The notes under the pieces were generated by a model. The model saw only the letters and a program-made list of their open reading frames with translations, was not told the DNA's origin and ran no database searches. Source: Pisolithus tinctorius (taxonomy: Eukaryota > Basidiomycota > Agaricomycetes > Boletales > Pisolithaceae). Taken from it: DNA of 64,000 nucleotides. The position numbers and the translations under genes were made by a program. Positions 25,086 through 38,308 of this stretch are shown here, piece by piece. The first letter of the stretch is position 1, and each line of letters begins with the position of its first letter. The stretch lies in NCBI GenBank assembly GCA_024663395.1, contig JANFAH010000025.1:1-64000 (forward strand), in the 5' to 3' direction.

Positions 25086-27431
25086 AGGTGGAATGATATC
25101 GTCCGGGGTCCCGCCCGAACCCGCTAGTCCAATTTCGTCAGTTCCATCAAGTTCGATGCCACCAGCCCTGCTGGCGCAGTTTGTATTTCTCGGAACGCTC
25201 CAAGGGTTGTACAGCATCTGCCTGAGACGGTACCCCCTGGAGACGGGGAACGTGCCCGAGGAGATGCGTGCCATCGTTCGACAGGTCGGCTTTCGCGAGT
25301 CTGCCGGTGGTTCGATAGTTGGCATGCCGATGTCCTCGGGTGGGGCCTAAAGGTGAAACGTTGATGCAAGAGACTAGGATTCGATGGCTTTTAACTTCGC
25401 CACCACAATGTTACCCTCACTTTCGTATGTATGGTGAACATGTGGACCCAAAGGCAGGGTGGCTCATTGTCGTGCCACAGTTCCACCAAAGAGCAGAGTG
25501 GACGACCGGAGAACAACGGTCATGAGTGGCGCAGAGTCCACCAGGTTATTTACAGCCACAGCCACCAGACACAAAGCGGAAATCCACACCTTCCGAACGC
25601 AGCAAAATTTAATGGCGCATTGAAAGTCACAAGCAAGGAATTTCTAAATGGAAGACCAGTGAATGGGTAGCCCGGGTAGGAATCAAGTGTTATTCAACGA
25701 CTTTGTTCGATTCTCGAACAAGGCGGGTCGATGGCAGAAGTCATAAAGGCGTCCGAGAATTTCGCATCGCACTACAGCGAGACCAGGCACGTCCATGGTA
25801 CATTGGCTACTCAAGTGTCAACAAGCGGGGTTCGACCGTAGTGTCGATCGACGTATCGGAGGTCACTGGAATCGGTGTCGGCGTATCGCGGCTACATCCA
25901 CGCGTCCGAGCGCAAGTGGATACAAGATAAGCACACCATCAAAACAACCACCGCTCGCCGTGCGATCGAGACCCTGCGTATCAGCTCGACATCATGACAA
26001 AAAAATTTCGAAATGCAGCACTGTACCACAATATGTATCATATCAGGCTGAAATTGAAACATTGACAGCTCCCATCAGCGATATCCGCTGCGCACGGACG
26101 GAATAGCTTGACGACCCTAACAAGAACATGATAGCAATATATTAATATATTCCGCTTTTCCCTCCCTTTTTTCGTCGGTATTACCTGTGCGTCTTGTCGG
26201 ATGCATATACGTGGTGAGATCTGAGGAGATTTATATAACGGGATGGAATATCCTTCAGGAGAATGGACCAACTGCATGCGGCCTGGGATTTCTGCGATAA
26301 CGATCCCAATTGGAAATTGAAATGATTCCTGAAAATAACACCACCTACTGGAGGGAAGCAGGGGACGGCCGTGATAGCGAGGCTCACAAACACATGAGCC
26401 GGATCCGGTGACTGGAAAGAACTTGAGGGTAGCTGAATGCCCACTGGAAAGAGGTTCGCACGAAGTCGACTCCGTGGATCCAGGAATCGCTGAGACCCGG
26501 CAGCCTACATCGTAGTACATATACCTGGCAACAACGCATCTCTCCGCGCTTCCCCTGCAACACGATGTATGCGTTGTGGTAGCTGCGGATGGCGGGGGGT
26601 TCCCTTGGCAAGAAAAAAACGAGAAGGAAGAAGGAAATAGACAAGGCAGATTCAAGGAGATGCCTACTAGCACGGGAAAACGACTCGCTAAAAGATTCCC
26701 CCTCCACATCAACTCCACAAACGAGTAGCCGTGGCTCGTCGGTCGGTTCCGCCCGTACGTCTTCCATCAGAAAGTTCCTCCCCCAGAAGATACAAGCTAT
26801 CTTGAACCTGTCATACCAGGTCGTACCCTTGATACACTGCTCGTCAAGTTAACATGTCGCCCACCAGTCAACCCCGCCATGTCATAGACGGCGCCAGTCC
26901 GCGAGTCCTCTCATCGAATGTTCGCTGAGTCGAGTGGGTACGTAATGTATCCCCTCAGATCTTCCCAGCGAAAAGGCAAAATTATTGCCATAATGTCGCA
27001 GGCAATACATGCGCATTTACCCAACTGCCATCAAAATATGATCGAAGACTTGTCCGTTTCCCCACGATCATCAATTCACGTTCTCGTCAATCGTGCCAAT
27101 TGATTGCATTTCCAGGATTCAAGACGACCAACTATGTACAGATTATACTTGCGGGGGAGTACTATACATGCATGTTCTGCAGAAAAAATTTGTACGGCAG
27201 TTGAAGAAAAGAATAATAAAAAAGAGAACCTATTAGTCAGGAACCTATGATGTCAATGGGGCAGTCTATCGGGAAGAGAAAAGATGCGACGATAAAGCGA
27301 TTTCGAGTTGCAGCGATAACAAAATAAACCGGGTATATTCTACAATTGTCAGGCCAGCACGCAAATGACAGCGACGAAGGGAATATGAAAGGCATGGTCA
27401 ACATGACAAGCACCAGTGTCCGTAGTGGCAT
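25086..27431. other. 2.3 kb without a resolved gene
   Basis: Overlapping open frames exist at 25093-25350 (plus), 25085-25325 (minus) and 26038-26767 (minus). The minus-strand frame at 25085-25325 is contiguous with the first exon chosen for the transaldolase-like gene and may be further coding sequence or leader. Nothing else could be supported by domain or splice logic. Confidence 0.35.
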
Positions 27432-28591
27432 TCAGCGGTGGACCTGCGCACGCTCAGCCGAGTATGTATGCCAGCTGTCGATGTCACCAGTCTCAGAAAC
27501 TGCCTGGGCAAATGGGGGGAGAGTGGTGTTGTGATAGTGGTTGGCCTGTCCATTGTGATTATTGTGATGGTTGTGATGATTGTTGGATGACTGACGGCGT
27601 ATATATGGGTCAATAACAAGTTCTTACGACGATGTCGTTAGGACTACTTACGCCATATTGATCATCTTCCACTTTTACGGACCCGTAGCTGGAGTGGTAA
27701 TTGTTGGGGAGTGGGTGGGCCATAGAACTTGGTCGACTGTTGGCGGGTGAGTGCGAGGAATGATTCATTTGGGCAGGCTGCTGGTAGAAGGAAAAATCAA
27801 TGCTAGATTCTATGGTCCTCACGGACATGACGTCACTCTAAAGAGGAACTGACACTCGCCGAAAAAGGAGGGCTCGAAGTCGAGCTCGAGCCAGAGGGGG
27901 TGTTGGGTATCTGGTGGTGGAATGCAGGTGCATGGAGATTGAAGAGAGAGGAGCCATTGCCGGACACGCCATGAGCAGAGGAAGAGTTATGGGAGGGAAT
28001 ACTGCTGTATTGTTGATGCGAGAGCGGTTGCGGGATCGTTAATGGCGGTGGCCGTGTGAGGGTCTCGGGATGAGATGGGTCTGGCGCCTGCTGTGATGAG
28101 TGAGCATTTCGAGCACAAGACCAGTGAGTGCCACCATACCATATAGAGGTCATCCATTTTCCGTTTCTTGAAATCGCGGTCGCAGCTGCGGACGTCATGA
28201 AAGGAACTGAGTGCGTGCCTTCGATAGTCGGCAGATATGTGGTGTCTATGGTCGGACTCTGTGAGGAGACGTCTCATCTCCTCGTTTTCTTTCAGAAGAC
28301 GGTTATTTTCCTGTTCCAATTCGCGGATTTTGACGAGGGGAGGAGGTAGCGCGGCTACCTGGTCGGGCGTGAAGCCCAACGCCGTCTGTAGCTTTGTGAC
28401 GGTTTGCTCGAGCTAGACAACGTGTTGGCGACACCCATTGGTGATTGTCGAAGACGACAACTTACCTGTTCGATGTATGCTTTGCGCTTTGCGCGGTGGC
28501 GGGCTTGGGCCTTTGCATTACGGCTGCGTTCTGGTCGATCAGCTTGTTGTGACGAGACCGACTCGGAGGATGGGTGTGCCATAGAGGACAT
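27432..28591 (-). CDS. bZIP transcription factor
   Basis: Five exons on the minus strand: 28591-28466, 28412-28140, 28090-27856, 27809-27652 and 27590-27432. They total 951 nt, an exact 316 residues. The basic region near residues 20-42 reads RSRNAKAQARHRAKRKAYIEQ, with the Asn and Arg of the bZIP DNA-contact motif, followed by a leucine zipper (LEQTVTKLQTALGF, then a second coiled coil KIRELEQENNRLLKENEEMRRLL). The C-terminal half is Ser/Pro/His/Asn-rich, including an HH-N-HH tract, as in activation domains. It acts as a nuclear DNA-binding dimer; its targets are unknown. An intron falls exactly between the basic region and the zipper. The long upstream region (28592 onward) is probably its promoter. 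Confidence 0.9.
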
Positions 28592-31500
28592 GTAACGTTA
28601 TCACGTAAGAGGATGGAAAGAGACGAAGGTGGTCGGGGTTGAAAAAAAAGAAGAAAAAGAGAGGGCCGAGTTATTATAAGTTGGGTAAGTAAGTCGATGA
28701 CAATGACAAGATAAACAGACGCCCACACGTCCGTCTGGATTGGACAAGGCAAGCAAGAAACAGTCTATGCCAAATAAGAGAAGAGCCTCGGATTCCGATA
28801 TTATTCGGTTTGTCATCGTCAGCCGACCGACATGTCCAGCTTCATGTCGACCCTGCAGGTGGCAAAAAAAATGCTCCTTCCTGTCGTGGATGCATTCAGA
28901 TCTCATTCGAATTCGAGAAGTTCTTACCCAAGAAGTTCTCCTTTTCCATAGGAAAAAAACTGCTGCCCACTCGAACATATGGTAAACGGCTGGTCAAGAC
29001 TGCAATATGTAAAAAAATAAATACATGTACCTTTTTCCCATTTTTTCACCTTTTCACAAGTGGGGGCCACACGTTCAAATACGGCAACTTGCGGCCGCTT
29101 AGCATCATGCCGCCGTGCCTCAGAACTGTGTGCCTTTGTTGATCCCCGATCAACAAATTATTTTATTTTTGCTTCCGCCTTTCCCCAAATCGAGTCCTAC
29201 TTCATTCTCCGAAACTCCGCGACAACTCGCCCGATACTCCCTTCCCTCACCGAGCGGTCTGTCCGCCTCCGCTCCTGCTCCACTCAGAGCCACCCATCCA
29301 CGAGGCTGGCGCACCCTTCCACACGCCTTGCACTGCGGACATGCTCACCGTTTCATTTATCAGCCACCGTAGACGGTTTATCCGCATTGACAGAGACTGA
29401 CTGGCCAATCACATCACGTCCAGGGACCACCTCTAAAGACAGGCAGAGGGAAGGACCCTCATTGCATATCTGCATATGTACTTGACGTCAAATAGCTCCC
29501 AACTTCCTTTTTTGTGTCGGGCGGCTGATCAACGCGGTTATCACCACCATCATGCATCGTTGATCACGGGGTCAGTTCCATCGGTATGCCCCATTGGTAG
29601 CACTACTATCTGGTTCCGCCTCCACCCCAATAAGACCGGACTGGCAGCTCTTCACCGTCTACTCCGGTTATGACCCGACATAATAATTTGAATATACGAG
29701 TATAGGAGCGGAATTTTTTTTCCTTCTTTTTTTACCCTTCCATTTTTCTCACCCACGCTTTGAGGAATTGAGATCCGCTCTCACGACGTATCTATAACTC
29801 AACGAGCCGTCTACGACGGAGAGCGGCCCGTTCCAATACTGAGGTCTCTCTCGTTCTTATCTATATGGTGTTTCGATGAAATCAGCGCTTTCCCATCCTT
29901 TCGAATGTGCATCGTGTTCACTGGACCCCACCTTCCCTCCCGTATTGGCACTACAACGACCTGCAAGCAGACAAAAGAGGATCACAAGAAGAAGGGAAAA
30001 ACAACTTTTCTGAAGTGTCCCGGACCCTACCACCTACTGAATTCGTGGCAGCTCCGTGTATGCCGGGGCCTTGTTATTTCCATACATATCACAACGCAGC
30101 CATTTCCTGCGTGCGTGCACAATCCATGGCCCTCTCTGTTTGTCCCCCATCTGGCAGCTGGCATCCATCCACGCAAATCTAGGTTCAATGTCCTGGCATG
30201 TCAACTCTGTCGTGCACACCATATCCACCTCACGGGTCCATGGCTGTTGTCCGTTCCCCCGGCAGAACATCGATCTCATCTGGATCAGCCACATTGCCGA
30301 CAACTTGCCAAGAACCACAATTCAATCCGACAGTCGGCATCACCCGCGCGTGGTCTCTTTGCCGCTATTAACACTTAGATCCATTTGTGCAACACTCCGA
30401 GTCTCTCACGCAGTAGAAGGCTGTGCTAATGAGATCGCTCGATCGAGCGATGAGGTTCCCGCTGATTGGCCTTGCGCAGTCGCTCTCTGACACTTCATGC
30501 TAATATCCAGCGAGTCTTGTATGCATCGGTGGTATTTAGAACTGTTTTTCTCCCTTGCAACCTTGTTTTCATCGCCGCGATCAGGATGTCATGAATACAA
30601 TGCACTCCACCTGCGCTGTATCTGCGTTGTGCCATATTAACTGTTGGTGCAGTTGCGACGACAACCCCCTTCCAAAGGGACTTACGCCGCATCTCACCCT
30701 ATCGGCTGGACAACACCATCATTGACACACCAACTGGCTGGGGAAGCTAGTGGCCCATCAGGTAACTCGAGGCGACTGGCGCTCCGAATGCTTGTCTTTA
30801 TCTGTCGACCGTGCACGCGGGGTCCTCATTTGCCATCAATGGAACCGATGTGAATGGCTTTATCAGATACTGTCAAGGTGAGGCGTGAACGTTCAGTGGT
30901 GATCCTGCCCAGACTGGCTTCCATGTAAGTGGAGCTGTAATCTCCTGCACAGGATTGGCACGCTACAAAGGTATGTGGTCAACATGCAGACAATTGCCAC
31001 CTACGTGTTCAGTAGCACAACTTCCTAAGGCCCTTCAGGCAAGGACACTGTTATCGTGGAAAAGCCGTCTGTCGATAGTTTTCTAGTGTGCAAATAAGAG
31101 TCCCCACTTGTCCATTGTTAGAAATGATCGAAATAGAAAGCACTCTTCGCCCCCAAGTTCGGGTTCGCGATCGTCCGAGCCGACGATCTGCATTGTACGT
31201 TACCCTCCGCTTTTTGCTTATGCCCGTATGTCCGCGCGTTCTCCAGGGTTATGCTGATGTGTGACGACAAGGGCAGACTATAATGTAGAGCCCATACCTC
31301 TTCTCCATCGTGTCTAGTAACATACACCTTTGGGTGCTTGCCTCAATACTTTGGCTTCTGTGAAATCCAACGGCGACTCGCTCCAGCGCTCAGTTGCCAG
31401 ATATCAATTTAACCATCTATGGGATATCGAGCCAGGCCTCATGGGAAGCTCAAGGCAAATGTATTGTGCACAGCGCCGGCAACTTTGTATGGATCGTTAG

Positions 31501-33883
31501 TATGTATATGGTAGGTGTTGGAGAATATGATTTATCTAGTCGAAGATAAAGGGGAGAGCAGTATCTGCTCAAAGGATGTCAGGTCTAGTCGATATGTGTC
31601 AAGAATGAATTCCCTGGTGCCAGTTAATGGCCTGACCTTTCAGGAACGACAGGACCGTGATATGGCGGCGTAAAAGGAGATTATTTATGCATATAACAGT
31701 AGGTATGCACAGGTGTGTCCGAATCCGCGCAGCCATCTGGGAAGTGAGGTAAGCAAACCAAGGTAAAGCAATTTGAAGCAGTGGTGCCGGCGAAATGAAA
31801 TGCGGACGCAATTGACTGAACTTACGATAAGTACGTACGCCATCAAATGAAAAGGCGCCGAGATGGATTGTGTTCTACCGTCTTCTGAAACGACCTGTCC
31901 GTGACATCTTGACGGGTACTGCCATTTGTCGTGTCGGAGTAATTGCGATGGTGAACGGGCTCGAATGAGCTACGTTATGTGCAGCTACACGCTTATTCGT
32001 ATATGAAGATTGGATGGCTTGGCGTACATAGCATCAAAGGGGCATGAACGTATCGTCAGATTTTCATCCATGCCGCACGCCACAACTCCGGACATGGGTC
32101 ACAAGACGCCCGATTATCGATAGCATTGTAGGGTTCTGTATCAGACAATAGGATTCTATTACAAGTTACCACTCACCGGGGAGAGAGACAGCAAAAGCCA
32201 AACTCACCATGACATGCAACGTGGCCTGCATGCCAACTGACAGGTACAAGAAACCCTTTCGGAACCAGATGTCAGTATATTACTATAGACAAGTTTCATG
32301 AATGGACTCACCGTGATCATGAGATAGATCATTTACGGCGTGTATCCGCTGTGTTTCTCAGGCAGTCTGAAACCGAATCGACCATCATTCCGGACGAAAT
32401 AGGAAGGTCAACAAGTTCAAATCCAATCACCTTGATGGGGCGGCGTGACGGGAAGACACCGTTGCCGGTGCGGCACTTAGATGGCTGTCAGTTACTCACC
32501 TAGATGTTTTTGTTTTTGTTTCTTTTTCGCTAAGGTGGTAGGTTGGTGGGCCCACAGGTAGCCCTGGACAGCACTTTAGCTATGCTGACTCCCTAGGGCC
32601 ACGGGCCTTGATGTACCCTTGATGGGACGTGGTCAATCTGTCGGGCGTATCAGGTTTCCCGGTGTTGGCTCGGGCGGCGCTGGGCGCGCTGGACACGTTC
32701 ATGATTGCTATCTTTGCTTCTAAAAGGCCCCGCTACATGACAATTGTGCTTCCATCCCATCCCATTACAGGCTTTGCTGCGCTAGTACTACACGGGCGGC
32801 GTGGAGCTCCCCTGCCAGTGCAAGGGGGGGTTGCCAATTGTCAGTGCGTCAAACGGTTAGAGTTCCTATTGGCCAGCGGCTGCCTGGTCTGTCCGGAACT
32901 ATGTACTTAGTCTGAGAAAGAAGAAGGGTCTATGAAAAGGAGGAGAGTTTTGGGTTGGTTTCTGAGCGCTGAGCTTTCTCAGAAAAGCAAGACGGAACCG
33001 GTGGGCCGTGAACTTTGATGGTAAGACGCGGCCGCATCTGCTATGTACTTATACAGTGTTTTATTGACAGATCGGCGGCCTCTGGGCCAGTCAGACACTG
33101 TCAGACGACGACTCCAAAACAATGTTCCGAGTTCCATTGCACGGTGGCATCTCGGACAGTGTACCGGACAACGATTGCACTTTGTCCCCCTTTTTTTGTG
33201 GTCCCTTCGGGGATGTGGGCCTGTCCGGGTATGAATCCCTAAGGGAGCCGAAGAACGAAACGAGCGAAACGCCCGCGCAACCCTGCCATAAAACCATTTA
33301 TGGACGGTCGTGGGGGACCGTGATGAAGAGGAATGGACCGGAAGCAAGCTCAAGCAATAGAAAACCCGGACCGTGTCCGGGTCGCTAAAATGCTCGTTCC
33401 TGTACGACGGTGACAGCCCGCGCAACTATCGACGAAATCCACAGACCTGGGCTGGACTTGTCAGGACTGATCGAGCCGTACCGATCACGACTCATCATCA
33501 CAGTAAGACGATTGCAAGACGAAAGACGGGCTGTTCGATAGAATGGAAGACCAGCAGATAATGGTTGCCAATCTGGCAATCATAACACAGGGCTCGCCCG
33601 CCCCGCAGCCGATCAGATCGGACAACGCGGCAGGTCGTGACGGTCGTTGCCCTCCTTCGTGAATGGGAAGGTACTATCACTTTTCGTTGGGGGCCCACCA
33701 AAACGCCAGCAAGCGCTTCCCCAACCAGTCGTCTCCAGCGATGGCCCATCGCTGGCGTTTTGAAGACATTGTATCGTCATGCAGTGGAGATGAATTACGA
33801 CCCTGGTGATAACAGTCTATCAAAACTAACGTTACGCCGAAGGAGTCCGGACGATACCAGCGTAATACTCCATATTGACTACC
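28592..33883. other. 5.3 kb gene-poor region
   Basis: The first kilobase has several A- or T-rich tracts and is probably the promoter and leader of the bZIP gene. Beyond it, open frames are short, overlapping and without domains. Minus-strand fragments near 32250-32290 (a WFRKGFLYLSVGMQATLHV piece) could be the end of a lost membrane protein, but no frame closes. Nested inverted repeats occur near the right end (33699-33762). Confidence 0.4.
33699..33762. repeat. Nested perfect inverted repeats
   Basis: The outer arms CAAAACGCCAGC (33699-33710) and GCTGGCGTTTTG (33751-33762) are perfect inverted copies. Between and overlapping them, CCAGCGATGG (33735-33744) and CCATCGCTGG (33746-33755) form a second perfect inverted repeat with one base of spacer. 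The two structures share GCTGG and so are mutually exclusive hairpins. They lie about 120 bases beyond the Tof1 stop codon. Confidence 0.8.
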
Positions 33884-36800
33884 TTACATCTCATCATCTG
33901 ACAGTACAAGGCGACGTTTTGGTTGAGTTCGCGAACCAGCTGGAGGCTGTTGCGCCAACGGTTCTTGATCTGAGTCACTTGAAATACGGATCGCCTGTGA
34001 TTCACTGGTTTTCTTCTGGACAAGCCGGGGCTTGGGACGGGGCTTGGGGGCGGGGGCGGGGACAGACCGCGGCGGGGGTGTGGGTGACCGGCTACTGCGC
34101 AGGGATCTCAAGATCGGATCCTCATCCGATGCCATATCACTATCGTCAGAGTCCACGTTGACCGCCGACTCTCCATAATGGCTTCCTCCTGAACCCAGGC
34201 TAGCTGTCTGTGCTCGCTTAGACCCGGAGTCGTCTTTGGCCTTCTTGCGCCGCTTCTTTGTCCCGGTTGCTCGCATCGTCGCAATTCGTCCGCTCTCCTC
34301 GGCAGCCTTGGCGGTTCGTTCACGCAAAACTTTCTCTCTTTCGAGGAAGGCCTCCATATCTCCGCATTCCTTGTCGCTGTCTTCAATGAACTGGGCTGAT
34401 TTGTAGGATTTCTCTTCCCGTTTCTTTTTCGCCTTTCTGCGCTTGGGCTCGTCATCGGGAAGTTCAGCATCTGTGATTGGAGTCGGCGATCGTCTTCTCT
34501 GACGCCTTCTTGTTTTCTTGGTTATCAACTCGCTGGCTTTCTTTCCCTCGAGGTCAATTGGATTCCGCAGGAACTGGTCGACTACGTCGTGCCCGTTCTG
34601 GAGGATAGAGGGAACAATTTTGGCCGGAACGACCCATTGTAGTTCCTCCGCATCTGCGGCCGCGTCAACTATGGGATAGGAGAGGGGCAAAAATACCGCA
34701 CCTTCTGCTTCGATGGTGAAGCCCAGCAAGCGGAACATGAGTTTCAGCGTGGAATTCTTGGTCGCCGCGTCCGCATGCTCGTCGTTGATGTAAGGAATGG
34801 CTGGCGTGAGTTCAATTCTTTGTATGCCTCGAGGCTCGTGAAACGCACCGTAGTCCACGAACTTGGATATTGCCTCCTTGGAGGGCTCAATGGGTTGCTG
34901 CTCTCGAGCATCTTCCACGTTTCCATCATCATCATCTCTATCCTTCTGATCCGTTTCCTCAACGACCCGTTGGCGCTGGCGAATGACCAGCACGAGAATC
35001 TGGTTCACCGGGAACGTTCATTCCTGCTCCAACCAAAAACGATGCAAACAGGCAATTTACTTACGTCTTTCACCCACTCCACTAGTTCAGTTTTCCCGTC
35101 CTCTACGAGTGCGGCAACGGCGATACCAAGTTGTTCGCTCCAAGAATATCCTTTCTTGACTTGCACTTCCGTGGAGAAATTTCTGTTCTCTTCGGTTGCC
35201 TCGCGTATGCGGGCTGATTTCCGTTCCGGTTCCCAGCTCGAGTACTGCTTCCAGTGTCCGCGGTTCATAGGGAACAGTGCCTGATAAACAAACAAGCTTC
35301 GATAAGCAAACAAGCAAACCAAATGCAGTTGTGCTCAGATAGGAGAAATTAATACCTCACCTCCATCGCGAGGAACGGCTCCTCATCTAGGGCTTTGAAG
35401 AATTTCCGTAGGATGAAGGTCAGTAGCGATACCAGGTCCTTGTAGGGCTTGTCCTTCGGGAGCGATCGTTGATCATCGAGAATTGTCTTGAAGAGCTGGA
35501 GTGTTGAGACCTGCAAACGTGCTATGTAGTTCCATTCTTCAGTGTAGGATCGGTACACGCACATTGAAGTAGAGCCCCTCAGCTTTCACCTTCACAGCTT
35601 GCCTATGCATTAGATTCACAACCCTCGTCATGAGTTCAGGGGTATCAAACTCCTTGTATCGTGAAAGATAAGCCAATAGTGTCCGAGTGACATCAGAGTG
35701 CGCGAATTTCTACGTTATCTTTATCAGCAGTGATGTGTGGAGGCTGTGTGGTGCTCACCATCTCGAAGGCTTCAAAGGTGAACATTGTCTCGTGTATCAC
35801 TTCTTCCGTGCTGTCTTCCTCTACCGCCTCTTCTTCGACATCAGGCACGGTGTCGCCCTCGGTGGTTCCATGGACTGCACCTTCGCGTCACTGATGGGAC
35901 CGTGTGTTGGACGGATCTGAACTTGCCTTTCCCTTTCTTCTTGCTGGCTTTCTTCTTTCTCACATACATTGCACTGCTATTCTGCTTCCCCCATTTCTCG
36001 AGCATGCGGAGAAGCGCGTAAGCTAGGTACACGCTGGCATTCAGATAGGCAAGCGACTGCGTGCCTTCCTTGAAAGACCGCAGACTGTCCAGTGCGATGT
36101 CCAGAACGTCGCCGTTATAGATAAGTTGTTGTTGGAGCAGCCGCGCGGCCTCATCGAGATTGGAGTCGGAAATTACCGACGAAGACATGGTGTCGATCAG
36201 GAGAAGGAGCTGCGTTAGGCATTCGATACCCGCCTGTAATTCGGTCCACATTTTGGGCTGAGGTGAGAGGTAGATAAGCACGCCACACGTATCAACCGGT
36301 GAAACGGGGTGACATTGGTGACACAATATGATGTCGTACCTTTTCATCCATAGCATCTCGCATGCGTCTGAGAACCCAGACTATCCAACTCCTGTCTGTG
36401 ACTTCGGCAACCAAACCAAGGCTCCACTTCCTAGATCCATCCACTGCATTCTCCCTTGATCTAGACACAAGGAAGAATTCCAGTAACCATTTGGTGGTAT
36501 ACAAGAGTCGGAGATGATCTTTTTCTGTAATCTTAGGTCGCTCGTGTTTGATGTCCTGAAGGAGGGAGGCCAGGAAGGCTGGAAAAACATTGTAAGCGAC
36601 CCAACTTAGCCCCCACGCCGCGGGGGCACGCACGATTGAAGCAAGACTCTACGAATTCCCTAGCGAAGCCCTGCAGGACCATCCTTGCTTCCGTCGATAG
36701 GTTATCTTCGCGGGTCAATTCGTCAACTTTGTTGGTCTTCTTCCATCTGTTCTGTTTCGCTATATCCAGCACATCACCGGATTCCTTGTTAATTGCTGCC

Positions 36801-37893
36801 TGGCGATGAAGGACCAACGGCCGTGCAGATGCAGAACCTTGAGGCTCTTCAGACACGTCCTGAGTTGCATCCCGCGTTTTCCTTTTCGGATTCAGTTGCA
36901 CAGTAAGCGTTGTGCCAAATCGTGAATGCCGGGAGGACGCATATCGAGCAACGTCCTTCTTCTGTTTGTCCTCCGCGGCCAGGAGGCGTCTAAGATCTTG
37001 CGTTGGTTGCTGCGACGATGGTATTAAACACATGTTTGCGTGAATGAAAGGGTAACATGAAGTCCCACCTTTGTCTGATCGATCACCAGTGTCGATGGTT
37101 TAAGACCCCTGAACAACAGATAGAAGATTTCCAGAACCAGGGTGTTAAATGAATTAAATAATGGATCGTTATCGTTGTTGGAAGCGATGGTAAGAAGAAG
37201 ATCCAATACGTTGGTTTCAGAGTATGCCTTGACGAGCTTGGTTTGGAGAGAGGAATACTCAGCCTGGTCTCCGCTGAGGTGCAGGTTGACTGGCAGGTCC
37301 TTGACGAACGCAAGGTTGCGTATGAGGTGCAAAATCACATTGACGACCTGGCCATCCCGTTCGTTTCTTTCCTTGACGGGCTTCGAAAGGGGAGGGAGCA
37401 TAATACCGAATAGTGCCTGCGTCACGCCTGGTTTGAGGAGTGCTGCCTTGTAGTTGAGGTGACTGAATGTCAGCTCGGTATAGTCCGTCCCCTTGTCGCG
37501 CGCGTCGTCCAGTTCCTTCAGTTCCTCTGCCATGTCGATGGGCCAGGTCATCGCAGTCATCAAGTCCGCGCACGCAATGGCTCGTTTGTCTTCGACGAGC
37601 CCTTTGCCAGCAGTGGCGAGAAGGATGGGTATCAGGTCATTGGACAGTACTCTTGTCTCCCAGAAGATACGGGCAACAGTGCGTTCGTCGTCCGAGTCGT
37701 CGAGTCGCCATAGTTTCTTTAGATCCCTCAAGCATCCCATAACCTCGTCTCCCATGCGGTACACACCATCTTCGAGACCACCCAGTGCATCGACGACGCG
37801 CCTAATAATAGGGTCAAGTGTTGCACGCCGGTTTGTTCCCTCACCCCCTTCAGAACCACTCGACGACGCTATCGAAATCACGTCGTCGTCCAT
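33884..37893 (-). CDS. TOF1: Tof1/Swi1/Timeless, replication fork protection protein
   Basis: The first exon (37893-37069, 275 codons) holds the Timeless N-terminal domain: an acidic Ser-rich start, DPIIRRVVDALGGLEDGVY, helices with LIPILLATAGKGL, and HLIRNLAFVKDLPVN. The next exons were placed at 37009-36634, 36578-36340 and from 36257, with phases agreeing. Later exons (about 35.9, 35.5 and 35.3 kb) carry the helical middle (MTRVVNLMHRQAVKVKAEG, FFKALDEEPFLAME, MNRGHWKQYSSWEP). The last, 35008-33884, holds the C-terminal region with long Lys/Arg and acidic segments, ending LVLSDDEM. I did not resolve two junctions in the middle. Tof1/Swi1 with Csm3/Swi3 travels with the replisome, stabilises stalled forks and supports the S-phase checkpoint. 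Confidence 0.9.
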
Positions 37894-38308
37894 GTCAATA
37901 TTGACGCTCTGCCAAGAGTGCAGTGACTAGTAACGCGATGGGTCACGTCACGTGATCTTTGTAACTGTCACGCCGCCCATCAGACAGATTACGTGTGCAA
38001 GCTGTGGGTTGCAATGGCCCCTTGAGACACTACAGACGCCCTCCCCACTTTTTTTACGTTTTTCAGTTATCGAGATACGGGGAACCCACAAGGGGCAAAC
38101 GCACAGGATGTCAATCTCAGATCAATGGGGACACCCTTCCTCCGTCCAGTCTCACACCTCTAGACTGGCTCGGACAGATGAACATATACACGAACTGAAA
38201 TGTGTCACTGCGATGGAGCAGTGGCGAGGTGCCTCGTTGCTGATATGATAATATGTAAATACAAGCAAGACGCCCCCCTCTCATCTCCTAGAAGAATAAG
38301 GTTACGAT
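37894..38308. other. Tof1 promoter side and PBDC1 3' flank
   Basis: The spacer lies upstream of Tof1 and downstream of PBDC1. It contains a TCACGTGA palindrome at about 37947-37954, a possible E-box type regulatory site about 55 bases before the Tof1 ATG. No gene-like frame. Confidence 0.45.

Noticed and set aside
26038..26767. Minus-strand open frames of 226 and 127 residues
   Set aside because: Cys/Ser/Arg-rich translation without domain features; the two frames overlap and neither extends by splicing.
29905..30378. Plus-strand frame of 157 residues with overlapping frames on both strands
   Set aside because: Composition looks like translated non-coding sequence and no homologous motif is visible.
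32160..32420. Minus-strand pieces resembling membrane-protein exons
   Set aside because: Hydrophobic fragments separated by plausible introns, but no frame continues beyond two pieces and no transporter motif is present.
33637..34161. Plus-strand frame of 174 residues
   Set aside because: Partly antisense to the final Tof1 exon; low-complexity Gly/Arg end; no domain.
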